From the NCBI RefSeq assembly GCF_051912485.1, contig NZ_CP196822.1, forward strand, positions 3,472,001-3,536,000: a stretch of DNA of 64,000 nt, written 5' to 3'. Below, in pieces: positions 9,025 to 17,927 of this stretch. The notes under the pieces are model-generated. The model ran no database searches, was not told where the DNA came from, and saw only the letters and a list, made by a program, of their open reading frames with translations. The DNA is from Nitrobacter sp051912485 (GTDB lineage: Bacteria; Pseudomonadota; Alphaproteobacteria; Rhizobiales; Xanthobacteraceae). The first letter of the stretch is position 1, and each line of letters starts with the position of its first letter. The translations under genes were made by a program, and so were the position numbers.

Positions 9025-9038
9025 GATGCAATTGCATC
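9025..9038. promoter_or_regulatory. Likely MarR operator: perfect 14-base palindrome
   Basis: GATGCAATTGCATC reads the same on both strands and sits just upstream of the marR start, where autorepressor sites usually lie. No direct binding evidence. Confidence 0.6.
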
Positions 9039-9469
9039 AATCTCGCCCGTTCATGCGGTCGAGGTGCAGACAACGGCGAATTGGTCATTGAGGGGGCAAT
9101 TCAGGCGTCATGCTCGCGCGTGGCGCGGGGCTCCACGTCCTAAGGGGTCGCATATCGGTCAACGTCCTGCGTAGGCATACCGGCCGAGTTGGTGCCCCCA
9201 ACAGGCAGGGCGCGCATTATCGATCAATGGTTGCTTATTTTAATAAAACAACCAATGGGCGTAACCGAGCCCAAATCGAGCGGGCTTCCTTTCACCAAAA
9301 TGCAACTTTTGGCAGCGGTCACACAACTCCTTAACCCGTTGTTTACCGTAACACGAAAAGGTTGAGCCTCAGAGGCAGACCCCGCGCCAGTTTGGGATTG
9401 TCTATTCAAAGGGGCGCGCGGGGAGCCTGAAGGCGCACCGAACGCGCCGGTCAGACACCGGACGAAAAC
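9039..9469. promoter_or_regulatory. Upstream region of the PodJ-like gene, with a hairpin and a CtrA-like box
   Basis: No gene is visible here. At 9228-9254 a nested dyad, TGGTTG ... CAACCA enclosing TTATT-TT-AATAA, forms an AT-rich stem. At 9331-9345 TTAACCCGTTGTTTA matches the CtrA half-site pair TTAA-N7-TTAA with one mismatch, about 125 bases before the podJ-like start. CtrA control is plausible for a polarity gene in alphaproteobacteria, but this is one site read by eye. Confidence 0.45.
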
Positions 9470-12400
9470 ATGAATTCGCGCGGATCGTGGAGCGAAGACG
9501 GAATCGAACCATCCGTTCGCGAGCGGGCCGAAGCCGCTGCGCGGCACGCCGGCATGTCTTTGAATGAGTGGCTCAGTTCGACGGTCGGCAATGCCATGCC
9601 GGATTCCCGGATGGCGCAGTCTCCAGTCCCGAACCAAGACAGCCACGACGTCGCGGACATTCATCAGCGGCTCGATTCCATCACGCGCCAGATCGATCAG
9701 TTGTCGAGCCCAGCCACGCACGGCGAGCCTGCCGTCGCCCGCCAGCTCAACGACGCCATTTCGCGGCTCGATGCCCGGCTCGCCCGGGTCGCCGCCCAGG
9801 CCCCCGCGGAGGATGCGCAGCACCGCGCCGACAGAGTCGAGCGCGCCGCAGCCGAGGTTTACCGGACGCCACCGCCTGATCTCGCGTCGCTCGAATTCGC
9901 AATCGCGGAAGTGGCCGCGCGCCAGCATGAACTCGACGACGCCTCGCGCGCGACGCGGCCGCGCAGCCCAGCTCCTGTGGCGCCGGCGATGACAACGCCG
10001 CGGCAGGCGAAGGATTTCTCCGGCCTCGAGCGGCAACTCGTCAAGATCACGAGCCAGATCGAATCGCTGCAGCGACCGGACGGAATCGAGCAGTCGATCG
10101 CCGCATTCCGCAGCGAGCTTGCGGGTATTCGTCACATCATCACCGAAGCGATGCCGCGCCGCGCGATCGAATCGATCGAGAACGAGATTCGTTCGCTGTC
10201 GCGCCGCATCGACGACATCCGCCAAAGCGGCAGCGACGGCCAGGCGCTGGCGAACATCGAACACGCCCTCAATGAGATCTACGACGCGCTGCGAACGCTG
10301 AAACCGGCGGAACAGCTCGCCGGATTCGACGAGGCAATCCGCAATCTCGGCGGCAAGATCGATACGATCGTGCGCAGCAGCGGCGACGGCGGCATGGTGC
10401 AGCAGCTCGAAAACGCGATCGGCGCGCTTCGCGGCATCGTCTCCAACGTCGCCTCGAACGACGCGCTGGCGCGGCTCAGCGACGATCTCAACCTGCTGTC
10501 GTCGAAAGTCGATCAGCTCGGCCGACCCGAGGGCAATAGCGATTCATTCTCCGCGCTCGAACAGCGCGTGGCCGCGCTGACGGCGACGCTGGAAAACCGC
10601 GAACGTCCCGCCTCCGGCAGTTCCGAGCAGCTTGAAGACGCGGTGCGGGCACTGTCCGACCGTCTCGACCGTTTGCCGGCCGGTCACGACTCATCATCGG
10701 CACTGGCGCATCTCGAACAGCGAGTCTCGCTGCTGCTTGAACGCCTGGAGATCGCCAGCGGCCATTCAGGAACCAATCTCGGGCGCGTCGAGGAAGGCTT
10801 GCAGGACATCCTGCATCACCTGGAACGGCAGCAGGCCGGGCTCACAGCGCTGGCTGAAAGCAGTCCGCGCAGCGGCAGCCCGGCCATGGACAGCGAGGTC
10901 GTTGAGGCGATCAAGCGCGAATTGTCCGAGATGCGCTTCTGCCAATCGGAAACCGACCGTCATACCCAAGACTCACTCGAGGTCGTTCACAACACGCTCG
11001 GGCACGTGGTTGATCGGCTGGCGATGATCGAAGGCGACCTGCGCGCAGTCCGCGCGATGCCTGCGGCCCCTTCTCGCGGCGCAATACCGGAACCGCCGGC
11101 GGGTCTGCCACCAAGGCCCGCATTGCCGAACCCCGTGCTGTCGCAGATGGCATCGCCGCAGCCGGTGCCGGGCGCCTCCGCATCAGCGTCTACCCCCGCG
11201 CGCGCGATCGGGGATATCCTCATTCCGACCAACACCTTCGACCCCGGCCCCGGGCACGGCCTCCAATCGGCAACGCCGCGGCCGCCGCAACCACGCCCTG
11301 CGATCGATCCGGACCTGCCGCCCGATCATCCGCTGGAACCCGGCACCCGTCCGCCGGGACGCGGAGCATCGCCTTCGGAGCGCATCGCGGCCTCCGAAAG
11401 CGCGATCGGCGACATTGCCGAAACGCCCAGCGAACAATCGAGTTCATCGTTCATTGCCGCAGCGCGCCGGGCCGCGCAGGCTGCCGCCGCTGCGGCACCG
11501 TCGCCTGACAAGGCCGGCCGAACCAAGGTCGCCATCGAACCGGCGCGTCCCGCCACAGGCGGGTCCGGCATCACCTCCAAGATCCGCTCGCTGCTCGTCG
11601 GAGTGAGCGTGGTGGTGATCGTGCTCGGCAGTTTCAAGTTCGCAATGTCGCTGCTCGATGGGACCCAGCGCGCGGCGGTCAGCGAAACCAGCCCGGTCGC
11701 CCCGCCTGCAGCAAAGCCGCCAGCCGACGCGGAAGCCGACCCCGCAACCCAGACTCCGGCGATGCCGTCGATGACGTCGCCCATGCCGATCGACCGGCAG
11801 TCGATGATTTCGCCGCCGCCCGCCGGCAGCGCGGCTCCGGCCGAATCCTCGTCAGACACGGCGCCATTGAGCCGACCAGAGACCACATCCGCCGATATCA
11901 CCGGCACGGTTCCGGTCGCGCCCGCATCCGTCCCCGACGGACACACACGCGAGCCGGTCGCAATTCCCCGTTCTGAATCCCTCCCCGACAGCATCGGGAG
12001 CCCCAAGCTGCGGACCGCCGCGCTGCAAGGCGACGCGGCTGCGGAGTTTGAAGTCGGTGTCCGCTATGCAGAGGGCAAAGGCGTTACCGTCAATTACGAC
12101 GAAGCCGCGAAATGGTACGATCGCGCGGCGCAAGCCGGCATCGTGCCGGCCATGTTCAGGCTCGGCACCCTCCACGAGAAGGGCCTCGGGGTGAGCAAGG
12201 ATGTCGCCGCGGCGCGGCGCTATTACATGCAGGCGGCCGAACGGGGCAACGCCAAGGCCATGCATAACCTCGCCGTGCTCGATGCCGATGGCGGCGGCAA
12301 GGGCGCCGACTACACCAGCGCGGCGCAATGGTTCCGCAAGGCGGCCGAGCGGGGCGTCGCTGACAGCCAGTTCAATCTCGGCATTCTCTGTGCCCGCGGC

Positions 12401-12712
12401 ATCGGCATCGAACAGAATCTTGCGGAATCCTACAAGTGGTTCAGCCTTGCTGCTGCGCAAGGCGACGTGGATTCCGGGCGCAAGCGCGACGAGGTCGCCA
12501 AGCGCCTCGATCCGCAGTCGCTTGCCGTCGCCAAGCAGGCGGTTCAAACATTCGTCCCCAAGTCTCAGCCCGACGATGCCGTCAACGTCGCGAGTCCCGC
12601 CGGTGGATGGGACAGCGCGACCGCAAAGTCTCCGACCAAGACTACGGCCAAAACCACGGCGGCCCGATCCGCCTCGGCCAAGCCTGCGACGGCCAGGCAG
12701 GCTGCGCGGTAG
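9470..12712 (+). CDS. PodJ-like polar localisation factor: coiled coil, one membrane helix, Sel1 repeats
   Basis: A 1,080-residue bitopic protein. Residues about 1-560 are acidic/basic coiled coil with repeated leucine and isoleucine heptads (for example IDDIRQ, LEDAVRALSDRLDRL). A Pro/Ala-rich linker follows, then one membrane helix at about 703-727 (LLVGVSVVVIVLGSFKF). The periplasmic part has another low-complexity linker and about four Sel1-type repeats at residues 845-1010 (GVRYAEGKGV, LGTLHEKGLGV, LAVLDADGGG, LGILCARGIGI). This order matches PodJ, which scaffolds pole-specific proteins in Caulobacter. The terminal peptidoglycan-binding domain seen in Caulobacter PodJ is not apparent. 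ATG at 9470 with GGACGA upstream. Confidence 0.85.
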   Translation: MNSRGSWSEDGIEPSVRERAEAAARHAGMSLNEWLSSTVGNAMPDSRMAQSPVPNQDSHDVADIHQRLDSITRQIDQLSSPATHGEPAVARQLNDAISRLDARLARVAAQAPAEDAQHRADRVERAAAEVYRTPPPDLASLEFAIAEVAARQHELDDASRATRPRSPAPVAPAMTTPRQAKDFSGLERQLVKITSQIESLQRPDGIEQSIAAFRSELAGIRHIITEAMPRRAIESIENEIRSLSRRIDDIRQSGSDGQALANIEHALNEIYDALRTLKPAEQLAGFDEAIRNLGGKIDTIVRSSGDGGMVQQLENAIGALRGIVSNVASNDALARLSDDLNLLSSKVDQLGRPEGNSDSFSALEQRVAALTATLENRERPASGSSEQLEDAVRALSDRLDRLPAGHDSSSALAHLEQRVSLLLERLEIASGHSGTNLGRVEEGLQDILHHLERQQAGLTALAESSPRSGSPAMDSEVVEAIKRELSEMRFCQSETDRHTQDSLEVVHNTLGHVVDRLAMIEGDLRAVRAMPAAPSRGAIPEPPAGLPPRPALPNPVLSQMASPQPVPGASASASTPARAIGDILIPTNTFDPGPGHGLQSATPRPPQPRPAIDPDLPPDHPLEPGTRPPGRGASPSERIAASESAIGDIAETPSEQSSSSFIAAARRAAQAAAAAAPSPDKAGRTKVAIEPARPATGGSGITSKIRSLLVGVSVVVIVLGSFKFAMSLLDGTQRAAVSETSPVAPPAAKPPADAEADPATQTPAMPSMTSPMPIDRQSMISPPPAGSAAPAESSSDTAPLSRPETTSADITGTVPVAPASVPDGHTREPVAIPRSESLPDSIGSPKLRTAALQGDAAAEFEVGVRYAEGKGVTVNYDEAAKWYDRAAQAGIVPAMFRLGTLHEKGLGVSKDVAAARRYYMQAAERGNAKAMHNLAVLDADGGGKGADYTSAAQWFRKAAERGVADSQFNLGILCARGIGIEQNLAESYKWFSLAAAQGDVDSGRKRDEVAKRLDPQSLAVAKQAVQTFVPKSQPDDAVNVASPAGGWDSATAKSPTKTTAKTTAARSASAKPATARQAAR

Positions 12713-12906
12713 TCCAAATTATTCACCAACTTCGGACCTGATCGGGAAGTCCGGCGAAAAAGCCGGGCCATCCCGAATTCTTTAACCCCGGCCGCTGATG
12801 ATTTCGGTTATGCAGGGGACGCGGCCCAGCGACCGCGCCGCAACCGAAGGTCCATGCTGCGGAAAGGCGCCGGCCAGCCCGCGGCCAAATCCGAAAACGA
12901 ACGCGC

Positions 12907-13833
12907 GTGCAGCTGTATCTCCCGATCGCCGATCTCCCGGTCAACGTGTTCCTCATCCTGGCGATGGGCGCGGCGGTGGGCTTCGTATCCGGCATGTTCG
13001 GCATCGGCGGCGGCTTCCTGATGACGCCGCTGCTGATCTTTGTCGGCATCGCGCCGGCGGTTGCCGTTGCAACGGTCACGAGCCACATCGCCGCTTCCTC
13101 CTTCACCGGCGCACTGTCCTACTGGCGCAAGCGCGCGATCGATCCGATGCTCGCCGTGGTGTTGCTGGGCGGCGCCATTGTCGGAACCATGCTCGGCGTC
13201 TGGACCTTCACGCTGCTGCGCTCGCTGGGCCAGCTCGATCTTTTGATCGCGCTGTCCTATTTGGTGCTGTTGTCCGGCGTCGGCGGAGCGATGTTCTGGG
13301 AGGGGCTGCGCGCCATGCGGCGGGCCCGGCTAGGCCAGTCCGTTCCGCTGCGACGCTCGGGCAGCCATGGCTGGATCCACGGCTTGCCGCTGAAACTCCG
13401 GTTCAAGCGGTCCAAAATCTATCTGTCGGCCATCCCGGTTGTGACCATCGGCCTCTTCATCGGCTTCATCGGCGCGATCATGGGCATCGGCGGCGGCTTC
13501 ATTCTGGTGCCGTTGCTGATCTACGTGCTGCGCGTACCGACGTCGACCGTGATCGGCACGTCCATGATGCTCACCCTCGTCACCATGACATTCGCTACGG
13601 TGCTGCACGCCGCCACCAACCATCTCGTTGATGTCGTGCTGGCGTTGATCCTGATGACCGGCGGCGTGACCGGCGCGCAATTCGGCGCCCGCGCCGGTCA
13701 GCGCATCCGCGGCGAACACCTGCGCCTGCTGCTTGGGCTGTTGATTCTGGCGGTCGGAATCCGCTTTGCGATCGAACTGGGAATTCGTCCCGCCGATCTT
13801 TACACCGTCCGTGAAACCACGGGCGGCACATGA
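12907..13833 (+). CDS. TauE/SafE family sulfite/sulfonate-type exporter
   Basis: A 308-residue polytopic membrane protein with the two-fold repeat of the TauE/SafE family: the motif GFVSGMFGIGGGFLMTPLL near the N-terminus recurs as GFIGAIMGIGGGFILVPLL in the second half. Family members are proposed to export sulfite or organosulfonates; the substrate here is not evident. It starts at a GTG (12907). Its stop overlaps the ATG of the next gene (ATGA at 13830), so both are translationally coupled and probably act together. Confidence 0.9.
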   Translation: MQLYLPIADLPVNVFLILAMGAAVGFVSGMFGIGGGFLMTPLLIFVGIAPAVAVATVTSHIAASSFTGALSYWRKRAIDPMLAVVLLGGAIVGTMLGVWTFTLLRSLGQLDLLIALSYLVLLSGVGGAMFWEGLRAMRRARLGQSVPLRRSGSHGWIHGLPLKLRFKRSKIYLSAIPVVTIGLFIGFIGAIMGIGGGFILVPLLIYVLRVPTSTVIGTSMMLTLVTMTFATVLHAATNHLVDVVLALILMTGGVTGAQFGARAGQRIRGEHLRLLLGLLILAVGIRFAIELGIRPADLYTVRETTGGT

Positions 13834-14621
13834 GAACGCGCGCAGCCCGCTTGACGATAGGACTGGCGCTGCTGCTCGGCGCCGCCTTCGTTGCGGGCGA
13901 TGCACGCGCCGAGCACCTGATCGTCTCGGTGTCGAATCATCGCGTCACCGTGACGCCGAACTATTCGGGCGAGGAACTGGTGCTGTTCGGCTCGATCGAG
14001 CGCGACCGTGATACGCCAGTTCCGAGCACCGGCTACGATCTCGTCGTGACCGTCAGCGGCCCGCGCGTCGACATGGTCACGCGCCGCAAGGAGCGCCGAT
14101 TCGGGATCTGGATGAATGCCGACTCGCGACAATTCCTCAAGGTCCCGGCCTATCTCGCGACCTTCGCCAACCGGCCGCTGGACAAGATCGCCGCGCCGGA
14201 CGTCCTGCGCCGGCAGCAGCTCGGACTGAACAACGTGCTGCTGACGCAGCGCGTCGGCCCTGACTATGCCGACGTTGTGGCGAGCGATCCGTTCCGCCGC
14301 GCCTTCATAAAGCTGCGCGCCGACCACGGGTTGTATCGCGAGAACACCTCGGCCGTGACCTTCCTGACGCCGACCCTGTTCCGCACCGGCATTCCGCTTC
14401 CGGCAGAGGTGCCGATCGGCACCTACACCATCGGAATCAAGCTGCTCGCCGACGGCGCGCTGATCGCCAAGACCGATACGGCGTTCGAAATCGTCAAGGT
14501 CGGCTTCGAGCAGTTTGTGGCGACCGCCGCCCGGCAGCACGGCCTCATCTACGGCTTGGCGACGGCATGTATGGGGCTGATGGCGGGCTGGATGGCGTCG
14601 ATCGTCTTCCGCAAAGACTGA
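13830..14621 (+). CDS. TIGR02186 / Alph_Pro_TM family protein
   Basis: 263 residues with an N-terminal signal (LALLLGAAFVAGDARA), a long extracytoplasmic domain that begins EHLIVSVSNHRVTVTPNYSG, and a single C-terminal membrane helix (LIYGLATACMGLMAGWMASI). This alphaproteobacterial family regularly sits next to a TauE/SafE exporter, as here with a 4-base overlap, which suggests an accessory subunit for it. The biochemical role is not known. Confidence 0.85.
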   Translation: MRTRAARLTIGLALLLGAAFVAGDARAEHLIVSVSNHRVTVTPNYSGEELVLFGSIERDRDTPVPSTGYDLVVTVSGPRVDMVTRRKERRFGIWMNADSRQFLKVPAYLATFANRPLDKIAAPDVLRRQQLGLNNVLLTQRVGPDYADVVASDPFRRAFIKLRADHGLYRENTSAVTFLTPTLFRTGIPLPAEVPIGTYTIGIKLLADGALIAKTDTAFEIVKVGFEQFVATAARQHGLIYGLATACMGLMAGWMASIVFRKD

Positions 14622-14624
14622 TGG

Positions 14625-15959
14625 TCACAACAACCATGCAATGGCCATCGCCGCGACCCCGACGGCCATCACGGCCGTGGCGAGCCACCCCAGCCAATAC
14701 AGCGTGCCGGTGACGACAAACCTGCCCATGACATCGCGACGGTGCACCATCGCCATCAGCAGCACCATCACAGGTACCGCAAGCACGCCGTTGATAACCG
14801 CGCTCCAGTACAAGGCCTGAATAGGCTCGACCGGTGTGAAGTTGAGGAGGATTCCGATCGCCGCCGACAGCGCCAGCACCGCATAGAACGCGGCCGCCTC
14901 CTTGGGCTTGCGCGCCAGCCCGACCGGCCATCGTCGCCCCTCGCCGACGGCATAGGCCGCCGAGCCCGCCAGCACCGGAATCGCCAGCAACCCGGTGCCG
15001 ACGATGCCAAGCGCGAAAATCACTTCCGCGAACCGGCCCGCGATCGGCCGCAACGCTTCCGCAGCCTGCGCCGAGGTCTCGATATCGGTCTTGCCGGCGG
15101 CATGAAAAGTCGCAGCCGCGGTGAGAATGATCGCGATCGCGATCAGGCTGGAGAAGGCCATTCCGACGATGGTATCGGCGCGAATGCGATTGAATTCCTT
15201 TTGCGCGCCATGATGCCTGTCGATCAGCGGCCGTTTCCCGGAATCGACTCGCTGATCCTCCGCTTCCTGCGAGGCCTGCCAGAAAAACAGATAGGGCGAG
15301 ATCGTCGTCCCAAGGATGGCGACGACCGTGGTGAGAAACGATGCGCTGAACTCGACGCGAGGGATCAGCAATCCCGCGAGCGCCTCGCCCCAGGACACAT
15401 GCGCGACCGCCAGCGCACCGACATAGGCGAACAGGCTCAGTGTCAGCCACTTGAGGACAGCGACATAACGCGCGTAATCAAGAAAGATCTGCGCCACGAC
15501 CGATGTGACGCCGAACAGAAGCACATACGCAAAGGCGGGACCGCCGAACAGCAGCTTGAACGCATCCGCCATCGCGCCAAGGTCGGCGGCGACATTGATG
15601 GTGTTGGCAATAAACAGCAGCGAGACGATGCCGTTCAGCAGGCTCGCGGGATAGTGGCGGCAGACGTTGCCAGCGATGCCGTTTCCGGTGACACGGCCCA
15701 CCCGCGCGGAGATCTCCTGGATCGCCGCCATCAGGGGAAACGTCAACACCATAGTCCAGCTTGCGGCGTAGCCGAGCTGCGCACCGGTCTGGCTGTAGGT
15801 GCCGATGCCGGAGGGATCGTCGTCCGCGGCGCCGGTGATCAGGCCCGGACCAAGCGTTTTGAAGACGTCACGCAACCGAAACGGCTTCGAGGGCGCGTCC
15901 TTCACAGGCGGGGCGCGCTGGCCTGCTTCTTTATTTGGTCCGCGCACCGCTTTCGTCAT
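14625..15959 (-). CDS. NRAMP-family transporter with altered metal-site motifs
   Basis: A 444-residue, about 11-helix transporter of the NRAMP fold. Helix 1 carries DPSG (residues 48-51, within GAADDDPSGIGTYSQTG) where classical Mn/Fe carriers have DPGN. Helix 6 carries ISPY (220-223) where they have VMPH, so the metal-binding Met is replaced. These changes are seen in divergent NRAMP clades and leave the substrate open. I chose the ATG at 15959 because GGAG lies six bases upstream; 16031 opens the frame but overlaps the neighbouring gene. Convergent with the TIGR02186 gene, four bases apart. Confidence 0.88.
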   Translation of the reverse strand: MTKAVRGPNKEAGQRAPPVKDAPSKPFRLRDVFKTLGPGLITGAADDDPSGIGTYSQTGAQLGYAASWTMVLTFPLMAAIQEISARVGRVTGNGIAGNVCRHYPASLLNGIVSLLFIANTINVAADLGAMADAFKLLFGGPAFAYVLLFGVTSVVAQIFLDYARYVAVLKWLTLSLFAYVGALAVAHVSWGEALAGLLIPRVEFSASFLTTVVAILGTTISPYLFFWQASQEAEDQRVDSGKRPLIDRHHGAQKEFNRIRADTIVGMAFSSLIAIAIILTAAATFHAAGKTDIETSAQAAEALRPIAGRFAEVIFALGIVGTGLLAIPVLAGSAAYAVGEGRRWPVGLARKPKEAAAFYAVLALSAAIGILLNFTPVEPIQALYWSAVINGVLAVPVMVLLMAMVHRRDVMGRFVVTGTLYWLGWLATAVMAVGVAAMAIAWLL

Positions 15960-16020
15960 GCCTGCTCCAGCCGCGCCAGACAACGCGGGCAGCCGGTGCC
16001 GGTTCCGGAAGTAACAGCTC

Positions 16021-16956
16021 CTAGCTTGCACGCTGCGCTGGGGCAGCAGCGGGACGCGTGACGAGATAGATGCCGAGTGCCACCGGGACGATGCCTAGGA
16101 GGTCGCGCGCCGCGACATGCTCGCCAAGCACCATCCAGGCAAACAGTATGGCGAGCGGCGGCATCAGGAAGTGATAGGCACTGGCCGCTGTGGCGCCGCA
16201 GACCTTGAGCAGATGAAACCACAGCACGTAGGCGAAGATCGAGCCGCACAGCACAAGGTAGGCAAAGGCACCCAGCAGCCGCCAGCTCGGCACGATGTCG
16301 CTGACATCAGACAGCGTCGACGCGAACGGCAGCAGCGCCAGACCGCCCGACAAATTCTGGACACCGTTGCCGAGCCAGAGGTTGCCCTTCGGCGCAAAGA
16401 CCTTGAACAAAACGGTGCCGGCGACGATCGAGGCCAGCGATGCCAGCGTGAACAGGATTCCGTGCAGGCTGTCGGTGCCGACCGACATGCGATGCCAAAC
16501 GATGAAGGTAACGCCGGCGATTCCGAGCAGCAGGCCTGCGACCTTGCGCCAGGTCAGGCTCTCGCCGAGAAAGATCGCAGCCAGCACCGCCGTGAATACC
16601 GGATTGGCGCTGACGATCAGGCCGCCCAACCCCGCCGAGACGGTTTGCAGGCCGGTGTAGCCGAGGCCGAGATACATCGCGTTGTTGGCAATGCCGAGCA
16701 GCGCGAAAATCGCGACATCGCGGCGGGAGAGCGACCACCCCTCGCCGCGTAGCATGGCAATGCCGAAGATCAGGATGCCGGCGAGCAGAAAGCGCGCTGT
16801 CAGCAGGAGCAGCGGCGGACAATCGGTGACGCCGATCTTGCCGGCGACGAAGGCGAAGCTCCACAGCAGGCAGAACGCGGCAATGGTGGCCGGCAGCGTA
16901 TTGAAGGCGGGGTGCGGTGCGGCGGGCGAGGCAAGGGACGGTGACATGAGGGACAT
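16021..16956 (-). CDS. EamA-type (DMT superfamily) transporter
   Basis: 311 residues, ten predicted membrane helices in two EamA repeats. LLWSFAFVAGKIGV and ARFLLAGILIFG occur in the first half, and GLGGLIVSANPVFTAVLAAIFLGE marks its end; a second LxFAWMVLGEHV stretch closes the second half. Such proteins export amino acids or other small metabolites; the substrate cannot be told. ATG at 16956 with AAGGAG eight bases upstream. It diverges from a LysR gene whose site region it shares, so the LysR protein probably controls it. Confidence 0.9.
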   Translation of the reverse strand: MSLMSPSLASPAAPHPAFNTLPATIAAFCLLWSFAFVAGKIGVTDCPPLLLLTARFLLAGILIFGIAMLRGEGWSLSRRDVAIFALLGIANNAMYLGLGYTGLQTVSAGLGGLIVSANPVFTAVLAAIFLGESLTWRKVAGLLLGIAGVTFIVWHRMSVGTDSLHGILFTLASLASIVAGTVLFKVFAPKGNLWLGNGVQNLSGGLALLPFASTLSDVSDIVPSWRLLGAFAYLVLCGSIFAYVLWFHLLKVCGATAASAYHFLMPPLAILFAWMVLGEHVAARDLLGIVPVALGIYLVTRPAAAPAQRAS

Positions 16957-16997
16957 CGGGAAGTCTCCTTTGCCCGTGATGTAGACCGCCGCCTTGT

Positions 16998-17044
16998 CAT
17001 TTGGAAATTAAATGATAAAATAATGATAAGTGGATTTTCAAATG
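16998..17044. promoter_or_regulatory. Inverted repeat in the EamA/LysR divergent promoter
   Basis: CATTTGGAAA (16998-17007) and TTTTCAAATG (17035-17044) are inverted copies with one mismatch. Between them AATGATAA occurs twice (17011-17018, 17022-17029) one helical turn (11 bases) apart. This layout fits LysR-type binding; no experiment is implied. Confidence 0.5.
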
Positions 17045-17917
17045 ATAGGCACCATGCTGGATCTCGAATTGTTGCGCAGTTTCGTGTCCGTCGTCGATGC
17101 TGGGGGCTTCACCCGCGCCGGTGAGCGTGTCCATCGTACCCAGTCGACCGTCAGCCAGCAGATCAAGCGGCTGGAGGACGACTTCGGCCGCCCCCTGCTC
17201 AACCGCATCGGCAAGAAGGTGATTCCGACCGAGGACGGCGAGCGGTTGCTGGCTTACGCGCGGCGGCTGTTGGCGCTGGCGGAGGAAACCCGCGACGTGC
17301 TGGCGCGGCCGAAAGGCGAAGGCGTCGTCCGGCTTGGAATCCCGGAGGATTTCGCCGCCTATCGCCTGGCCGAATTGCTGGCGAGTTTCATGCGGTCGCG
17401 TCCCGGTCTGCGGCTCGACGTGCGCGCCGACCAGAGCACATATCTGCGCCGCGATCTCGAGCGCAGCGAACTCGATCTGGCGCTGCTCAAGCGTCCGGCC
17501 GGCGAGAAGGGCGGCATCAGCGTGTGGCCCGAGCGGGTCCATTGGGTGACGAGTAAGATCCATCCCGTCAATCTGGAAACCCAATCCGTTCCGCTGATCG
17601 GTTTTCCGCCGGGCTGCCTGTATCGGACCGGCGCCATTCACGCGATCGAAAGCGCAGGCCGCGTCTGGCACATGGCCTATACCAGTTCGAGCCTCGCGGG
17701 AATCCAGGCTGCGGTCGCCGCCGGCCTGGGCTTAAGCATTCTCTCGGAGATCGCGATTCAGCCGGCGCATCGTGTCCTGACGGCGAAAGACGGTTTTGCA
17801 CCGATCGACAAGACCGAGGTGGCGCTGGTCGCAGCGCCACAGGCGAGCCCTGCCACGCTGCGCGTTGCCGATCTGCTGGCAGACTTCTGCAATACGGTGC
17901 AGGCGAAGGCAGCGTGA
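17042..17917 (+). CDS. LysR family transcriptional regulator
   Basis: About 291 residues. The N-terminal helix-turn-helix is typical (LELLRSFVSVVDAGGFTRAG, then TQSTVSQQIKRLED), followed by the two-lobed effector domain. Starts are possible at GTG 17030, ATG 17042 and ATG 17054; I list 17042. It is divergent from the EamA transporter gene with only about 85 bases between them, the normal arrangement for a LysR regulator and its target. Confidence 0.92.
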   Translation: MIGTMLDLELLRSFVSVVDAGGFTRAGERVHRTQSTVSQQIKRLEDDFGRPLLNRIGKKVIPTEDGERLLAYARRLLALAEETRDVLARPKGEGVVRLGIPEDFAAYRLAELLASFMRSRPGLRLDVRADQSTYLRRDLERSELDLALLKRPAGEKGGISVWPERVHWVTSKIHPVNLETQSVPLIGFPPGCLYRTGAIHAIESAGRVWHMAYTSSSLAGIQAAVAAGLGLSILSEIAIQPAHRVLTAKDGFAPIDKTEVALVAAPQASPATLRVADLLADFCNTVQAKAA

Positions 17918-17927
17918 GAGAACGCGC

